A DNA stretch of 64,000 nucleotides from JAFEBO01 sp044221315 (GTDB taxonomy: Bacteria; Planctomycetota; Phycisphaerae; Phycisphaerales; UBA1924), in NCBI GenBank assembly GCA_044221315.1, contig JBGAPK010000001.1, positions 62,001-126,000 of the forward strand, in the 5' to 3' direction. Shown here piece by piece: positions 7,730 to 16,390 of this stretch. The stretch's first letter is position 1, and each line of letters begins with the position of its first letter. The notes beneath the pieces are model-generated. The model had not been told where the DNA came from. It searched no databases and saw nothing but the letters and a program-made list of their open reading frames with translations. The translations under genes were made by a program, and so were the position numbers.

Positions 7730-9502
7730 ATGGCCCTCGTGCTGGGACTCAACTCGATCCACCCCGATGCCGCCGCCGTGCTCATGGACGACAAGAAGGG
7801 CGTCGTGGCCGCGATCGCCGAAGAACGTATTAACCGCAAGAAGCACTGCGCGGGTTTTCCCACGCTCGCCATCGCCGAGGTCCTTCGCCTCGGCGGGGCC
7901 AGCCTGAGCGATATCACCGATGTGGCCATCGCACGCGATAGCGGCGCGAATCGGGGCGCCAAGCTGGGCTTCATCGCCCGGCACCCGATCAGCGGCCTGA
8001 AGCTTGCGTCGTGGTCGAGCAAGGTGCACGGGAAGCTCGCGACGGTCGATCAGCTCATTGCCGAGGCGTGCGGACGCCCCCACTCCGATTTCAAGGCGAA
8101 GATCCACCACGTCGAGCATCACATCACGCACGCCGCATCGTCGTTCTTCTGGAGCAAGTTCGACCGTGCAACGGCCGTCACCACCGACGGCGCCGGCGAC
8201 TTCTGCACGGGCCTCATCGCCCGGTGCGAGGGGAACAAGATCGACGTCCTGACCAAGAACTTCTGGCCGCACTCCTTCGGCGTGTTCTATACAGCCGTCT
8301 GCAACTTCCTCGGCTTCAACAAGTACGGCGAGGAATACAAGGTCATGGGGCTGTCGGCGTACGGCAAGGACACCTTCGCCGAGCAGATGAAGCAATTGGT
8401 CGATTACATCCCGGGACAGGGGATGCGGCTCAATCTCAAGTACTACAACCACCACTACACGGTGCACACGCACAACCAGAGCGAAGAGGGCGAGATCGTC
8501 GTGAAGCCGATGTGGAACGACCACATGCGGGAGCTCTTCGGCCAGCCGCGCGGGCGCAAGGACCCGACCGAGCAGAAGCACAAAGACATGTCGCTCTCGA
8601 TGCAGAAGCGCTTCGAGGACATCTACATCAAGTACGTGAACGACGCGATCCGCATGAACGGCGGGCTCAAGGATGTGGTTCTCGCGGGCGGCTGCGCCCT
8701 GAACGGCGTCGCCAACGGACGTCTCGTGATGGAGAAGCACCTCGACCGCGTGTACATCCACCCGGCCGCGGGCGATGACGGCACGGCAGCGGGCGCCGCG
8801 GCGTACGTCATGCACAGCATTCTCAACAAGCCCCGCTTCGGCGAGGTCATCCACGGCTACTGGGGTAGCGGCTGGACCGACGACGAGTGCGAGAAGGCCG
8901 TGCGCGAAAGCGGAATGCCGTTCAAGAAGCTTTCACGCGAGCAGCTTCTCAATACCGCCGCCGACGCACTCAGCCAGGGCAAAATCCTCGGCTGGTTCCA
9001 GGGCCGCGAGGAATGGGGCCCGCGGGCCCTCGGCAACCGCTCGATCATCTGCCATCCGGGCTGGCCGGACATGAAGGCGATCCTCAACGCCCGAGTCAAG
9101 AACCGCGAGCCGTTCCGGCCCTTCGCACCGCTCTGCATGGAAGAGCATCTGAGCGAGATGTACGAAGGCAGCCACGATGTGCCGTTCATGAACGTGGTGT
9201 ACAAGGTTCGGCCCGAATGGCGGGCGCGCCTCTCGGCGACGACGCACGAGGATTCGACCGGCCGTGTCCAGACCATGCGCCGCGAACAGAACGAACTGTT
9301 CTACGACCTGCTCTCGGCCTTCAAGGCGCGAACCGGAGTGCCGGTGCTGCTCAACACAAGCTTCAACGAGAACGAACCGATCGTGCACACGCCTCAGCAC
9401 GCGGTGGGCTGCTTTCAGCGCACCCGCATGAGCGCCCTGGCGGTCGGACCGTTCTGGTACGAGAAGCCGGCGGACGAGGCGGAGAAGGGCGTGGCGGTCT
9501 AA
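7730..9502 (+). CDS. NodU/CmcH-family carbamoyltransferase
   Basis: 590 residues. The N-terminal half has the ASKHA-type start (VLGLNSIHPDAAAVLMDD) and the metal-binding HHVEHHITHAASSFF near residue 126, which forms the carbamoyladenylate site in this family. The C-terminal half carries REEWGPRALGNRSII and LLNTSFNENEPIV, the carbamoyl-transfer domain. These enzymes use carbamoyl phosphate and ATP to carbamoylate a hydroxyl of a sugar, antibiotic or lipid. Neighbours do not identify the acceptor; no antibiotic or nodulation-factor genes are here. The stop overlaps the convergent oxidoreductase stop by four bases. Confidence 0.92.
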   Translation: MALVLGLNSIHPDAAAVLMDDKKGVVAAIAEERINRKKHCAGFPTLAIAEVLRLGGASLSDITDVAIARDSGANRGAKLGFIARHPISGLKLASWSSKVHGKLATVDQLIAEACGRPHSDFKAKIHHVEHHITHAASSFFWSKFDRATAVTTDGAGDFCTGLIARCEGNKIDVLTKNFWPHSFGVFYTAVCNFLGFNKYGEEYKVMGLSAYGKDTFAEQMKQLVDYIPGQGMRLNLKYYNHHYTVHTHNQSEEGEIVVKPMWNDHMRELFGQPRGRKDPTEQKHKDMSLSMQKRFEDIYIKYVNDAIRMNGGLKDVVLAGGCALNGVANGRLVMEKHLDRVYIHPAAGDDGTAAGAAAYVMHSILNKPRFGEVIHGYWGSGWTDDECEKAVRESGMPFKKLSREQLLNTAADALSQGKILGWFQGREEWGPRALGNRSIICHPGWPDMKAILNARVKNREPFRPFAPLCMEEHLSEMYEGSHDVPFMNVVYKVRPEWRARLSATTHEDSTGRVQTMRREQNELFYDLLSAFKARTGVPVLLNTSFNENEPIVHTPQHAVGCFQRTRMSALAVGPFWYEKPADEAEKGVAV

Positions 9503-10602
9503 CTCGCCTTGGGGTAGTCGGTGTAACCAGGCTCGAATGCGGCCCCGGGAGACGGACAAAACGTCGTCGCGTCCCACGGCGCGAGCGGCAAGCTCTCGCG
9601 AAATCTGCCCGCCAGATCTGGATTGGAAATGAATGGCTTGCCGAACGTGACTGCGTCGCAATCGCCTCGGGAGAGGTATTCGTTGGCCTTGTCCTTCGTG
9701 AAGGCCGTGTTCGCGATCAGCACGCCGCGGTAGAGTGGGCGAAAGAACGAGACAGGAATGTTCGGGCCGCCGGCGGCAGAGTCGGAAGGATCGGCCTCGC
9801 GGATTTCGAGAGAAGCTACGCCGAGTTTGTCCAATTCGCGGACGACGTACGAATACGTCTCCTGCGGCGAGGACTCGGTGAAATCGCCCGACCAGCCGCT
9901 GGGGCTCAGGCGAACCCCCACCCGGTCTTTGCCCCACACGCCGATGATCGCTTCCGCGGCTTCGAGCATGAAGCGGGCGCGGTTCTCGAGGCTGCCGCCG
10001 TAGCGGTCGGTACGTTTGTTGGACGAATCGCGGAGGAATTCTTCCGGCAGGTACGAGTTGGCCCCGTGGAGTTGCACGCCGTCGAAGCCGGCGTCCCTGG
10101 CGCTTTGGGCGGCAGCGCGATACTGATCGATGATGCCGGGAATTTCGGAGGTTTCGAGCGCCCGCGGGACGGGATACGGAACCTTGGAGCCATCGGGAAG
10201 ACGGCACAGGCCGGACCGGGCGATGGCGCTCGGGGCGACGGGTGCCTGGCCGTTGGGTTGATACGCGCTATGCGAAACGCGCCCGACGTGCCAGAGTTGC
10301 AGGATGATCCTGCCTCCGGCTTTGTGAACGGCATCGGTCACAAGACGCCAACCCGCGACCTGCTCCTTCGAGTGAATACCGGGTGTGTTCGGATAGCCCT
10401 GCCCTTCCGGGCAGATCTGTGTCGCCTCCGAAATGATGAGCGACGCGCCCCCGTTACCGGCGGATCGCTGCGAGTAATAGGTCGCGTTCAACGCGTGCGG
10501 CACATTCCCGGGACCGGCGCGGCAGCGCGTGAGCGGGGCCATAAGAATGCGGTGCGGGAGTTTGAGGGGGCCGATGTCGAGCGGGGTAAAGAGGTTTGGC
10601 AT
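9499..10602 (-). CDS. nemA: Old Yellow Enzyme, alkene/N-ethylmaleimide reductase type
   Basis: 367 residues, full length for FMN-dependent ene-reductases. Motifs in order: LFTPLDIGPLKLPHRILMAP, then TRCRAGPGNVPH, ISEATQICPEGQGYPNTPGI, the catalytic-region LQLWHVGRVSH, GVQLHGANSYLPEEFL, and RSLENRARF-type SGGSLENRARF. It would reduce activated C=C bonds or nitro compounds with NAD(P)H in the cytoplasm. It starts three bases after the stop of the membrane protein gene at 10606-11160, so both are probably cotranscribed. The symbol is by family resemblance and substrate is not known. Confidence 0.9.
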   Translation of the reverse strand: MPNLFTPLDIGPLKLPHRILMAPLTRCRAGPGNVPHALNATYYSQRSAGNGGASLIISEATQICPEGQGYPNTPGIHSKEQVAGWRLVTDAVHKAGGRIILQLWHVGRVSHSAYQPNGQAPVAPSAIARSGLCRLPDGSKVPYPVPRALETSEIPGIIDQYRAAAQSARDAGFDGVQLHGANSYLPEEFLRDSSNKRTDRYGGSLENRARFMLEAAEAIIGVWGKDRVGVRLSPSGWSGDFTESSPQETYSYVVRELDKLGVASLEIREADPSDSAAGGPNIPVSFFRPLYRGVLIANTAFTKDKANEYLSRGDCDAVTFGKPFISNPDLAGRFRESLPLAPWDATTFCPSPGAAFEPGYTDYPKAS

Positions 10603-10605
10603 GGA

Positions 10606-11160
10606 TTAAGTGAGGACGCGTTCGGGAGCAACGGGTTTCGGAACTCTTTTCTCGACGATCCTGCCGCACTCGGGGCAAGCGATCAGGCCTGCGGTTTCGT
10701 AGCCGCATTCCGGGCACGCGGACGGCGAGGGTTTGAATCCCACAATGCGGACCGGACGGACCGCAAAGCATGTTGCGGTCGCGATCGCACCGGAGATGAT
10801 GCAGGCGACCGTGACGATCGGGGAAAGCCTTGCGACGAAGAACCCAAGGCTCCACGCCGACGGGAGCGGGCTCATCTCGATTGCCCGCTCGGCCGTGTAA
10901 AGAAAGATGGCAAGCGGCACTCCGATCCAGACAAAGCGGACGCGTGGATACGTCCATGCGGTCGCCACAAACGTGGCAGGAATGAGCAGGTTGACAAGGA
11001 ATGTGGTCGGCAGGCCGGGGTGCATGCCGTAGCGAATCGCGACCGCCCGGGCCGGAGTCATGAGCAAGGCCGGCAACAACCCCGCCAGGGCGTAGCCCGT
11101 GAGCGACCAGGGCCAGCGGCTTGGCGAGACGTATCGCACGAGATCAGAGTACGGCCTCAC
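10606..11160 (-). CDS. Membrane protein with C-terminal zinc ribbon
   Basis: 184 residues from the GTG at 11160. Four hydrophobic segments (GYALAGLLPALL, FLVNLLIPATFVATAW, WIGVPLAIFLYTA, IVTVACIISGAIATAT) are followed by a cytoplasmic-type ribbon with CPECGYE and CPECGRI, two CxxC pairs that would bind zinc. No family name recognised. The open frame continues to 11199, but that would overlap the divergent gene start, so I prefer the internal GTG. It precedes the ene-reductase by three bases. Confidence 0.65.
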   Translation of the reverse strand: MRPYSDLVRYVSPSRWPWSLTGYALAGLLPALLMTPARAVAIRYGMHPGLPTTFLVNLLIPATFVATAWTYPRVRFVWIGVPLAIFLYTAERAIEMSPLPSAWSLGFFVARLSPIVTVACIISGAIATATCFAVRPVRIVGFKPSPSACPECGYETAGLIACPECGRIVEKRVPKPVAPERVLT

Positions 11161-11197
11161 GGCGTGACGGTTCGCCCAGCGATTCCTACACTCCCCC

Positions 11198-11458
11198 ATG
11201 CTCGCCGCCCAGCCACGATTTCAGCCCGGTCAACGCCTCCGCGTTACGCAGCAGATCCCGCGCCAGCAATTCGGCGGCGGGACGATGTCCACCACGATCG
11301 AGGGCGAACTGATCCGGTATTACCAGAGCAAGACGGGCTCGTGGTTCGCGCATTCCAAGGACGACAAGCTCTGGCTCGAACGCCTCGAAATCCGGAAGGA
11401 CAGCGGCGAAATCGTGACGATCAATCTCGACCAGTACTCGCATGTGGACGTGGTCTAG
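11198..11458 (+). CDS. Small conserved-looking hypothetical protein
   Basis: 86 residues, soluble. The composition is protein-like: PGQRLRVTQQIPRQ, STTIEGELIRYYQSKTGSW, KDDKLWLERLEIRKDSGEIV. This has the alternating pattern of a small beta-barrel. I do not recognise a named family, though similar short proteins are frequent in planctomycetes as I recall. The stop overlaps the stop of the convergent YeiH-type gene by four bases. Confidence 0.7.
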   Translation: MLAAQPRFQPGQRLRVTQQIPRQQFGGGTMSTTIEGELIRYYQSKTGSWFAHSKDDKLWLERLEIRKDSGEIVTINLDQYSHVDVV

Positions 11459-12372
11459 GTAATCGTCCAGCGCACGACCGCGAGCGACAGCAGACTGATG
11501 TAGATCCAGAGGACGACCGCGAGCGCCAGCGGGCGGACGCCCACACTCGCGAGCGCCTTGCGGCTGAGGCCCAGACCCACGAGGAAGAGGGCGACGCACA
11601 TGCCGCGACGGGCCACGACCGAAATGTCGGGCGCGAGAGCGGCGAGTTGCGGCAAATACGTCGTTGCGACGCTGGCGAGCACGAACGCCGCGATGAACCA
11701 TGGGATGGGCAGGCGCGAATGGCTGGCCTTTCCTTCGAGCGAAGAACGGAAAAACCACGCGGCGATCAGCGCGATCGGGATGATCCAGATCGTGCGCGAG
11801 AGTTTCACGGCGGTGGCGATGTGCAGGGCGTCCTCGCCGTATTGGCTTGCCGCCCCCACCACGCTCGAGACATCATGGATCGCAACGGCGCTCCAGTAAC
11901 CAAACTGCTGCTGCGAGAGCCCGAGCCAGTGACCGAGCGGCGGAAAAATCCAAAGGCCGACGGCGTTCAAGATGAAAACCACCCCGATCGCCACAGACAT
12001 GTGCGTGCTGCTGGCCCGGATGGTGGAACCGACCGCGGCAATGGCCGATCCGCCGCAGATCGCAGTGCCGGAGGAAATAAGCGTCGCCAGGCGCTGATCG
12101 ACGCGCATCCAGAGGGCGAGGATAGTGCCAAGGGCGAAGGTGGCGACAATCGTGCCGAGCGCAAAGCCGGTGCCGGTGAAGCCGGCGCGTGCGAGTTCGT
12201 GCAGGTTCATCGTCGCCCCAAGAAGGACGACACAGATCTGAATGAGCGACCGGGAAGCCTTCTTGACAAGATCGCCTCCGGGGGAGAGGCCGAGCAGGGC
12301 GATGATGACCCCCAGCGCCAGGGAGTACTCGGGGCGCATGAAAGGAGTCGCGCAGAACACCGCGCCACCCAT
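11455..12372 (-). CDS. YeiH/UPF0324-family inner-membrane exporter
   Basis: At least 305 residues with about ten membrane segments. Family motifs include VVLLGATMNLHELARAG, SGTAICGGSAIAAVGSTIRA and GYWSAVAIHDVSSVVGAA. The family is annotated as putative sulfate exporters, but the substrate is weakly established. The ATG at 12372 is the only ordinary start codon after 12540 in this frame, yet it trims the first membrane segment (LVRWLIAMGGAVFCA). The open frame runs back to 12681 into the divergent aminotransferase gene, so the true start may be a rare codon or lie further upstream. Confidence 0.8.
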   Translation of the reverse strand: MGGAVFCATPFMRPEYSLALGVIIALLGLSPGGDLVKKASRSLIQICVVLLGATMNLHELARAGFTGTGFALGTIVATFALGTILALWMRVDQRLATLISSGTAICGGSAIAAVGSTIRASSTHMSVAIGVVFILNAVGLWIFPPLGHWLGLSQQQFGYWSAVAIHDVSSVVGAASQYGEDALHIATAVKLSRTIWIIPIALIAAWFFRSSLEGKASHSRLPIPWFIAAFVLASVATTYLPQLAALAPDISVVARRGMCVALFLVGLGLSRKALASVGVRPLALAVVLWIYISLLSLAVVRWTIT

Positions 12373-12539
12373 GGCGATGAGCCAACGGACGAGCGGGGGA
12401 ACCCCGAAGGATGGAGGTGCGGACTCGGTGATGGGGACGATGGTACACGGCGAGCAGCCCTCGCATGGCCGTGCGGCCCGAGTGTCCCGACCCGCTCCTT
12501 CAAGGAGGACGTTCGCCCAGCACGACCAACAATCCCCGA

Positions 12540-13814
12540 ATGAACACGGTTCACCCTCATGCAGGCTCCCGATCGCTCCCACCACGCTCCGCCCACGCGT
12601 CGCACTGGATGCACGACCCGAACATCGTGTTCCTGAATCACGGCTCCTTCGGAGGATGCCCGCGTGAAGTTCTGCAGGCACAGGACGAAATTCGTGCGCG
12701 GATGGAGGCCGAGCCGGTACGGTTCTTCGTTGAGGAATTGCCCGGATTGATGGACGCGGCGCGGGACGAACTGTCGGGGTTCATCGACTGCGACTGGGAC
12801 GACCTCGCATTCATGCCCAACGCCACAACCGGAGTCGCCGTGGCGCTCGAGAACGTGGGACTCAAACCGGGCGACGAGATTCTGGTAAACGACCACGAAT
12901 ACCCGGCCTGCCTGAACAACACCCGACGGATCGCGGCAAAAACGGGCGCCAAGGTTGTAAAAGCGATCTTGCCCTGGCCCTTGCCCTTGGAGAACGCCGA
13001 GCAGGCCGTGATTGATGCGATTCTCAAACATGTGACGACGCGCACGCGGGTCGCTCTGATCAGCCACGTCACAAGCCCCAGTGCGCTCGTCATGCCCGTG
13101 CAGCAACTCGTTCAAGAGTTGAAAACAAGGTACGTGCTCACGCTCGTGGACGGAGCCCACGCGCCGGGAATGGTCGAGGGCCTCTCGATCCGCAAACTCG
13201 ATCCGGACTTCTACACGGCGAACTGCCACAAATGGGTCTGCTCCCCGAAGGGGTCGGCCTTTCTCTATGTGAAGAAGGAACTACAGGATGGATTTCGACC
13301 CCTGGTCCTGAGCAACAACGCGGAATTGCCAAAGGAGGGGCGGTCGCAGTTCTTGACCGAATTTGACTACATCGGGACCAGCGACTACTCGGCGATGTTG
13401 GCCATCCCGGCGGCACTTCGGCTGATGGATGGGCTGATCCCGGGGGGTTTTCCAGCGGTGGTTCGGGCGAACCGCGGGCTGACGCTGAAGTCGCGCCGAT
13501 TGCTGTGCGAGGGAATCGGCGGAAGTTCCGCCGAACCCCCGGCGCCGGAGAGCATGATCGGTTCGATCGCCGCGATTTTCCTCCCGGCGCGGGGTGACGG
13601 GGCACCGACTTCGACCAGACCCCCGACCAGTAGATATGGTGATCCTCTGCAGGAACGCCTCATCGACAAGTGGCGAATCCAGGTCCCCGTTTGGGGTGTT
13701 CCGGGAACGCCGCAACGGGTGCTTCGGATCAGTGCGCAGATGTACAACTCGATGGAGCAGTACGAGTATCTGCTCGAAGCCGTGAAGGCAGAATTGTCTC
13801 TCGAAAGGAAGTGA
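12540..13814 (+). CDS. Class V PLP-dependent aminotransferase, isopenicillin-N-epimerase-like
   Basis: 424 residues from the ATG at 12540. The fold type I landmarks are visible: FLNHGSFGGCPREVLQ, FMPNATTGVAVALENVGL, the cofactor-binding aspartate in LVDGAHAPGMVEG, and the Schiff-base lysine in TANCHKWVCSPKG. This subgroup (CefD-like, also resembling cysteine desulfurases) includes epimerases and lyases with varied substrates. No beta-lactam genes are nearby, so the substrate is open. No close ribosome site; an AAGGAGG lies 33 bases upstream. It is divergent from the YeiH-type gene. Confidence 0.88.
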   Translation: MNTVHPHAGSRSLPPRSAHASHWMHDPNIVFLNHGSFGGCPREVLQAQDEIRARMEAEPVRFFVEELPGLMDAARDELSGFIDCDWDDLAFMPNATTGVAVALENVGLKPGDEILVNDHEYPACLNNTRRIAAKTGAKVVKAILPWPLPLENAEQAVIDAILKHVTTRTRVALISHVTSPSALVMPVQQLVQELKTRYVLTLVDGAHAPGMVEGLSIRKLDPDFYTANCHKWVCSPKGSAFLYVKKELQDGFRPLVLSNNAELPKEGRSQFLTEFDYIGTSDYSAMLAIPAALRLMDGLIPGGFPAVVRANRGLTLKSRRLLCEGIGGSSAEPPAPESMIGSIAAIFLPARGDGAPTSTRPPTSRYGDPLQERLIDKWRIQVPVWGVPGTPQRVLRISAQMYNSMEQYEYLLEAVKAELSLERK

Positions 13815-14020
13815 TAGCCGCTTTCTGGAAATGCCGGGGAACATTCTGCGAGGGCCGCGTGTGATCGTGCTGTAAGATGAAGGCAGAGTGCTGCGGCCGG
13901 ACTCCATCAACGGATGACCGCGACAGGAGCGAGATTGATGAGAATGGCTTTGTTGACCGACGCGCGGGCGATCGAGCGTTTGCGCACACGTCTGCGCGTG
14001 AAGGAGGTTTGATAGTCGCG

Positions 14021-16390
14021 ATGAGACCCCTCGCCGGCCATCTTTTCGCGGCTCTTTCTCTCGGAGCCGTTGTGGTCGCGGGACTGGTGTCTGGACCCGG
14101 ACTTGAAAACTCCTCGGGGCCACTGGAAGTCGTCGGGGATGAACTGGCGGCGGACCTTGATCGTCGGCTTGTTCAGGATGTGTCTCCCCTGCTCGCGACC
14201 TATTGCCTGGAATGCCACAGCGGCGACGAGGCCCGGGGCGACATGCGGCTGGATCGTCTGAAAAGTGTGCATGAGATAGTGACCGGCGGCATCGACACGC
14301 GGCTGATCCGGGAGATGGTCGTCTCGGCGGACATGCCTCCCGAAGACAAGCCCCAGCCGACCGATCACGAACGGCTCATTCTGACGCAGTGGCTGGACTC
14401 GGTGGTTACGTATGTGCCGCTCGATGCACCGATCGATCCGGGCTGGTTCACGATTCACCGGCTGAACAGGGTCGAGTACCGCAACACGCTGCGGGATCTG
14501 CTGGGGATTGATCCCAAAGTGACGGACGTCGCGGCCGGGCTCCCGAGAGATGACACCGGATACGGATTCGACAACATCGCCGATGTGCTGTCCACGTCGC
14601 CGCTGGCGATTGAGAAGTATCTGGACGCGGCCGAACGCGCAATGAGTTTGGCACTCGGGCCGGTCGTGACGTTTGGCGATCATCCGCGCGTGCTCCGTCC
14701 GCTTGAAGGCCCGAGCGGCAAGCCTCTGCAGCGGGGTGGCTGGTTTCTGTTTTCGAACGGGCCGGCGGTTGCGAAGTTCGAGGCGCCGGCGACGGGCGAG
14801 TACATCGTGCGCGTACGGGCGTGGGAAACGAAGGGCGGGGAGGAGCACGCCAGGCTCAGGCTTCGGGTTGGTGACCGGGCAATCGCGGATCTATCCGTCG
14901 CCGGGACGAGCGACGAGCCGCAGGACTTTGAGGTTCGGGCACGGCTTTTCGCAGGCAGCCAGTCCATCGCGGCCCACTTTGTCAATGACTACTACGTCAA
15001 GGACGTCGCGGATCGCAATCTGGGCGTTGAGTCGATCAGCGTGGCGGGGCCTTTGGAAGAAGGCACGACCGAGCGCCCGGCCGCGTGGTCGCGGGTCTTC
15101 GCTCCGGGCCTCGGAATTGCGGACGAGGATGACCGCGCTCGGGCTGTTCTTCAGTCCTTTGCAACCTCGGCGTACCGGCGTCCGGCCGAGTCGGCTCAGA
15201 TTGAATCCCTCATGAAGGTGTACCGGTCGCAGCGAAAAGCCGGGGCCCCTTTCGAGCCTGCGATGCGCGGAGCGCTCGCGGCGGCACTGGTCTCGCCGAA
15301 TTTCCTGTTTCGGTCGGTCGCGAATCCGGGGGCCGCGGATCCGTCCTATCGGTACACGCTGGATGGATACGAACTGGCGAGCCGCCTGTCGTACTTTCTC
15401 TGGAGCAGCATGCCGGACCAGGCGCTGATGGCAACGGCGGCGGACGGCTCGCTTCTGAAGGATGATGTACTCGCCGGCCAGACACGGCGGATGCTGAATG
15501 ATCCGCGTTCGGTCGCATTCGTCGAGAATTTCTCCGGCCAGTGGCTGCAACTGCGAGCGCTCGGCTCGGTCGCGATCGACAGGGCACGGTTTCCTGAATA
15601 CGACGAACAGCTCCGCGCCGCGATGGCGACCGAGGCAACGCTGTTTTTCGGAGATGTGCTCCGGTCGGATCGCAGCGTGCTGGAGTTCATCGATTGCCGC
15701 GAGACATTCCTGAACGGCCGACTCGCGAAGTTTTACGGAGTGCCCGGAGTCGAGGGCGACGAGTTTCGCCGAGTAACTCTACCGGCGGATTCGCCGCGCG
15801 GCGGTGTCCTGACGATGGGGGCGGTTCTTACGCTGACGAGCAATACAACTCGGACAAGCCCGGTGAAGCGCGGGCTGTTTGTGCTGGATCAGATCCTCGG
15901 TGCTCCCCCGCCGCCTCCGCCCGCCGATGTTCCTCCGCTGGAACAGGCTGGGATGACCGATCCGAACGCGACGGTCCGCGAGCGCCTCGCGATCCATGTT
16001 GCCAATGCGAGCTGTGCCGCATGCCACAACCGGCTTGATCCGCTCGGGCTTGCATTCGAACACTTTGATGCCATCGGCCATTGGCGCGACACCGAGAACG
16101 GGAAGCCGATCGATTCGAGCGGCACGCTGCCCGGCGGCATGGCGTTGAACGGCTCGGCTGATTTGAAGCGTGTGTTGCTCGACAGGAGCGACCAGTTCAT
16201 CGAGGCGCTGTGCGCGAAGGTGTTGACTTACGCGCTCGGACGCGGCATGGAACCATTCGATCGGCCCGCGGTTCGCCAGATTGCGCAGCGCACGCGTTCG
16301 CAGGGCGATCGACTGACCGCGCTGATCGAGTCGGTCGTGCTCGGCGAGTCGTTCCGGACCTGCCGCGGAAGGGAGCCGAGTCATGACTAG
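14021..16390 (+). CDS. Planctomycete DUF1592-family cytochrome-c-like protein
   Basis: 789 residues. An export segment (LFAALSLGAVVVAGLVSGP) leads to a heme motif YCLECHSG near residue 62. Then come the DUF1587 region (FTIHRLNRVEYRNTLRDLLG), DUF1595/DUF1592 (YRRPAESAQIESLM, YELASRLSYFLWSSMPDQAL), DUF1588 (ETFLNGRLAKFYGVPG, RGGVLTMGAVLT) and DUF1585, with a second heme motif CAACHNRLDPLGLAFEHFD near residue 665. This multi-domain array is abundant in planctomycetes and of unknown function; redox activity at the cell envelope is inferred from the hemes. AAGGAGG lies 13 bases before the ATG. The end overlaps the DUF1552 gene by eight bases. Confidence 0.92.
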   Translation: MRPLAGHLFAALSLGAVVVAGLVSGPGLENSSGPLEVVGDELAADLDRRLVQDVSPLLATYCLECHSGDEARGDMRLDRLKSVHEIVTGGIDTRLIREMVVSADMPPEDKPQPTDHERLILTQWLDSVVTYVPLDAPIDPGWFTIHRLNRVEYRNTLRDLLGIDPKVTDVAAGLPRDDTGYGFDNIADVLSTSPLAIEKYLDAAERAMSLALGPVVTFGDHPRVLRPLEGPSGKPLQRGGWFLFSNGPAVAKFEAPATGEYIVRVRAWETKGGEEHARLRLRVGDRAIADLSVAGTSDEPQDFEVRARLFAGSQSIAAHFVNDYYVKDVADRNLGVESISVAGPLEEGTTERPAAWSRVFAPGLGIADEDDRARAVLQSFATSAYRRPAESAQIESLMKVYRSQRKAGAPFEPAMRGALAAALVSPNFLFRSVANPGAADPSYRYTLDGYELASRLSYFLWSSMPDQALMATAADGSLLKDDVLAGQTRRMLNDPRSVAFVENFSGQWLQLRALGSVAIDRARFPEYDEQLRAAMATEATLFFGDVLRSDRSVLEFIDCRETFLNGRLAKFYGVPGVEGDEFRRVTLPADSPRGGVLTMGAVLTLTSNTTRTSPVKRGLFVLDQILGAPPPPPPADVPPLEQAGMTDPNATVRERLAIHVANASCAACHNRLDPLGLAFEHFDAIGHWRDTENGKPIDSSGTLPGGMALNGSADLKRVLLDRSDQFIEALCAKVLTYALGRGMEPFDRPAVRQIAQRTRSQGDRLTALIESVVLGESFRTCRGREPSHD

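Noticed and set aside
8887..12543. Very long plus-strand open frame of over 1200 codons
   Set aside because: It is a shadow of carbamoyltransferase, ene-reductase and YeiH genes in other frames; composition is arginine/alanine-rich and no domain is seen. Long spurious frames are expected in GC-rich DNA.
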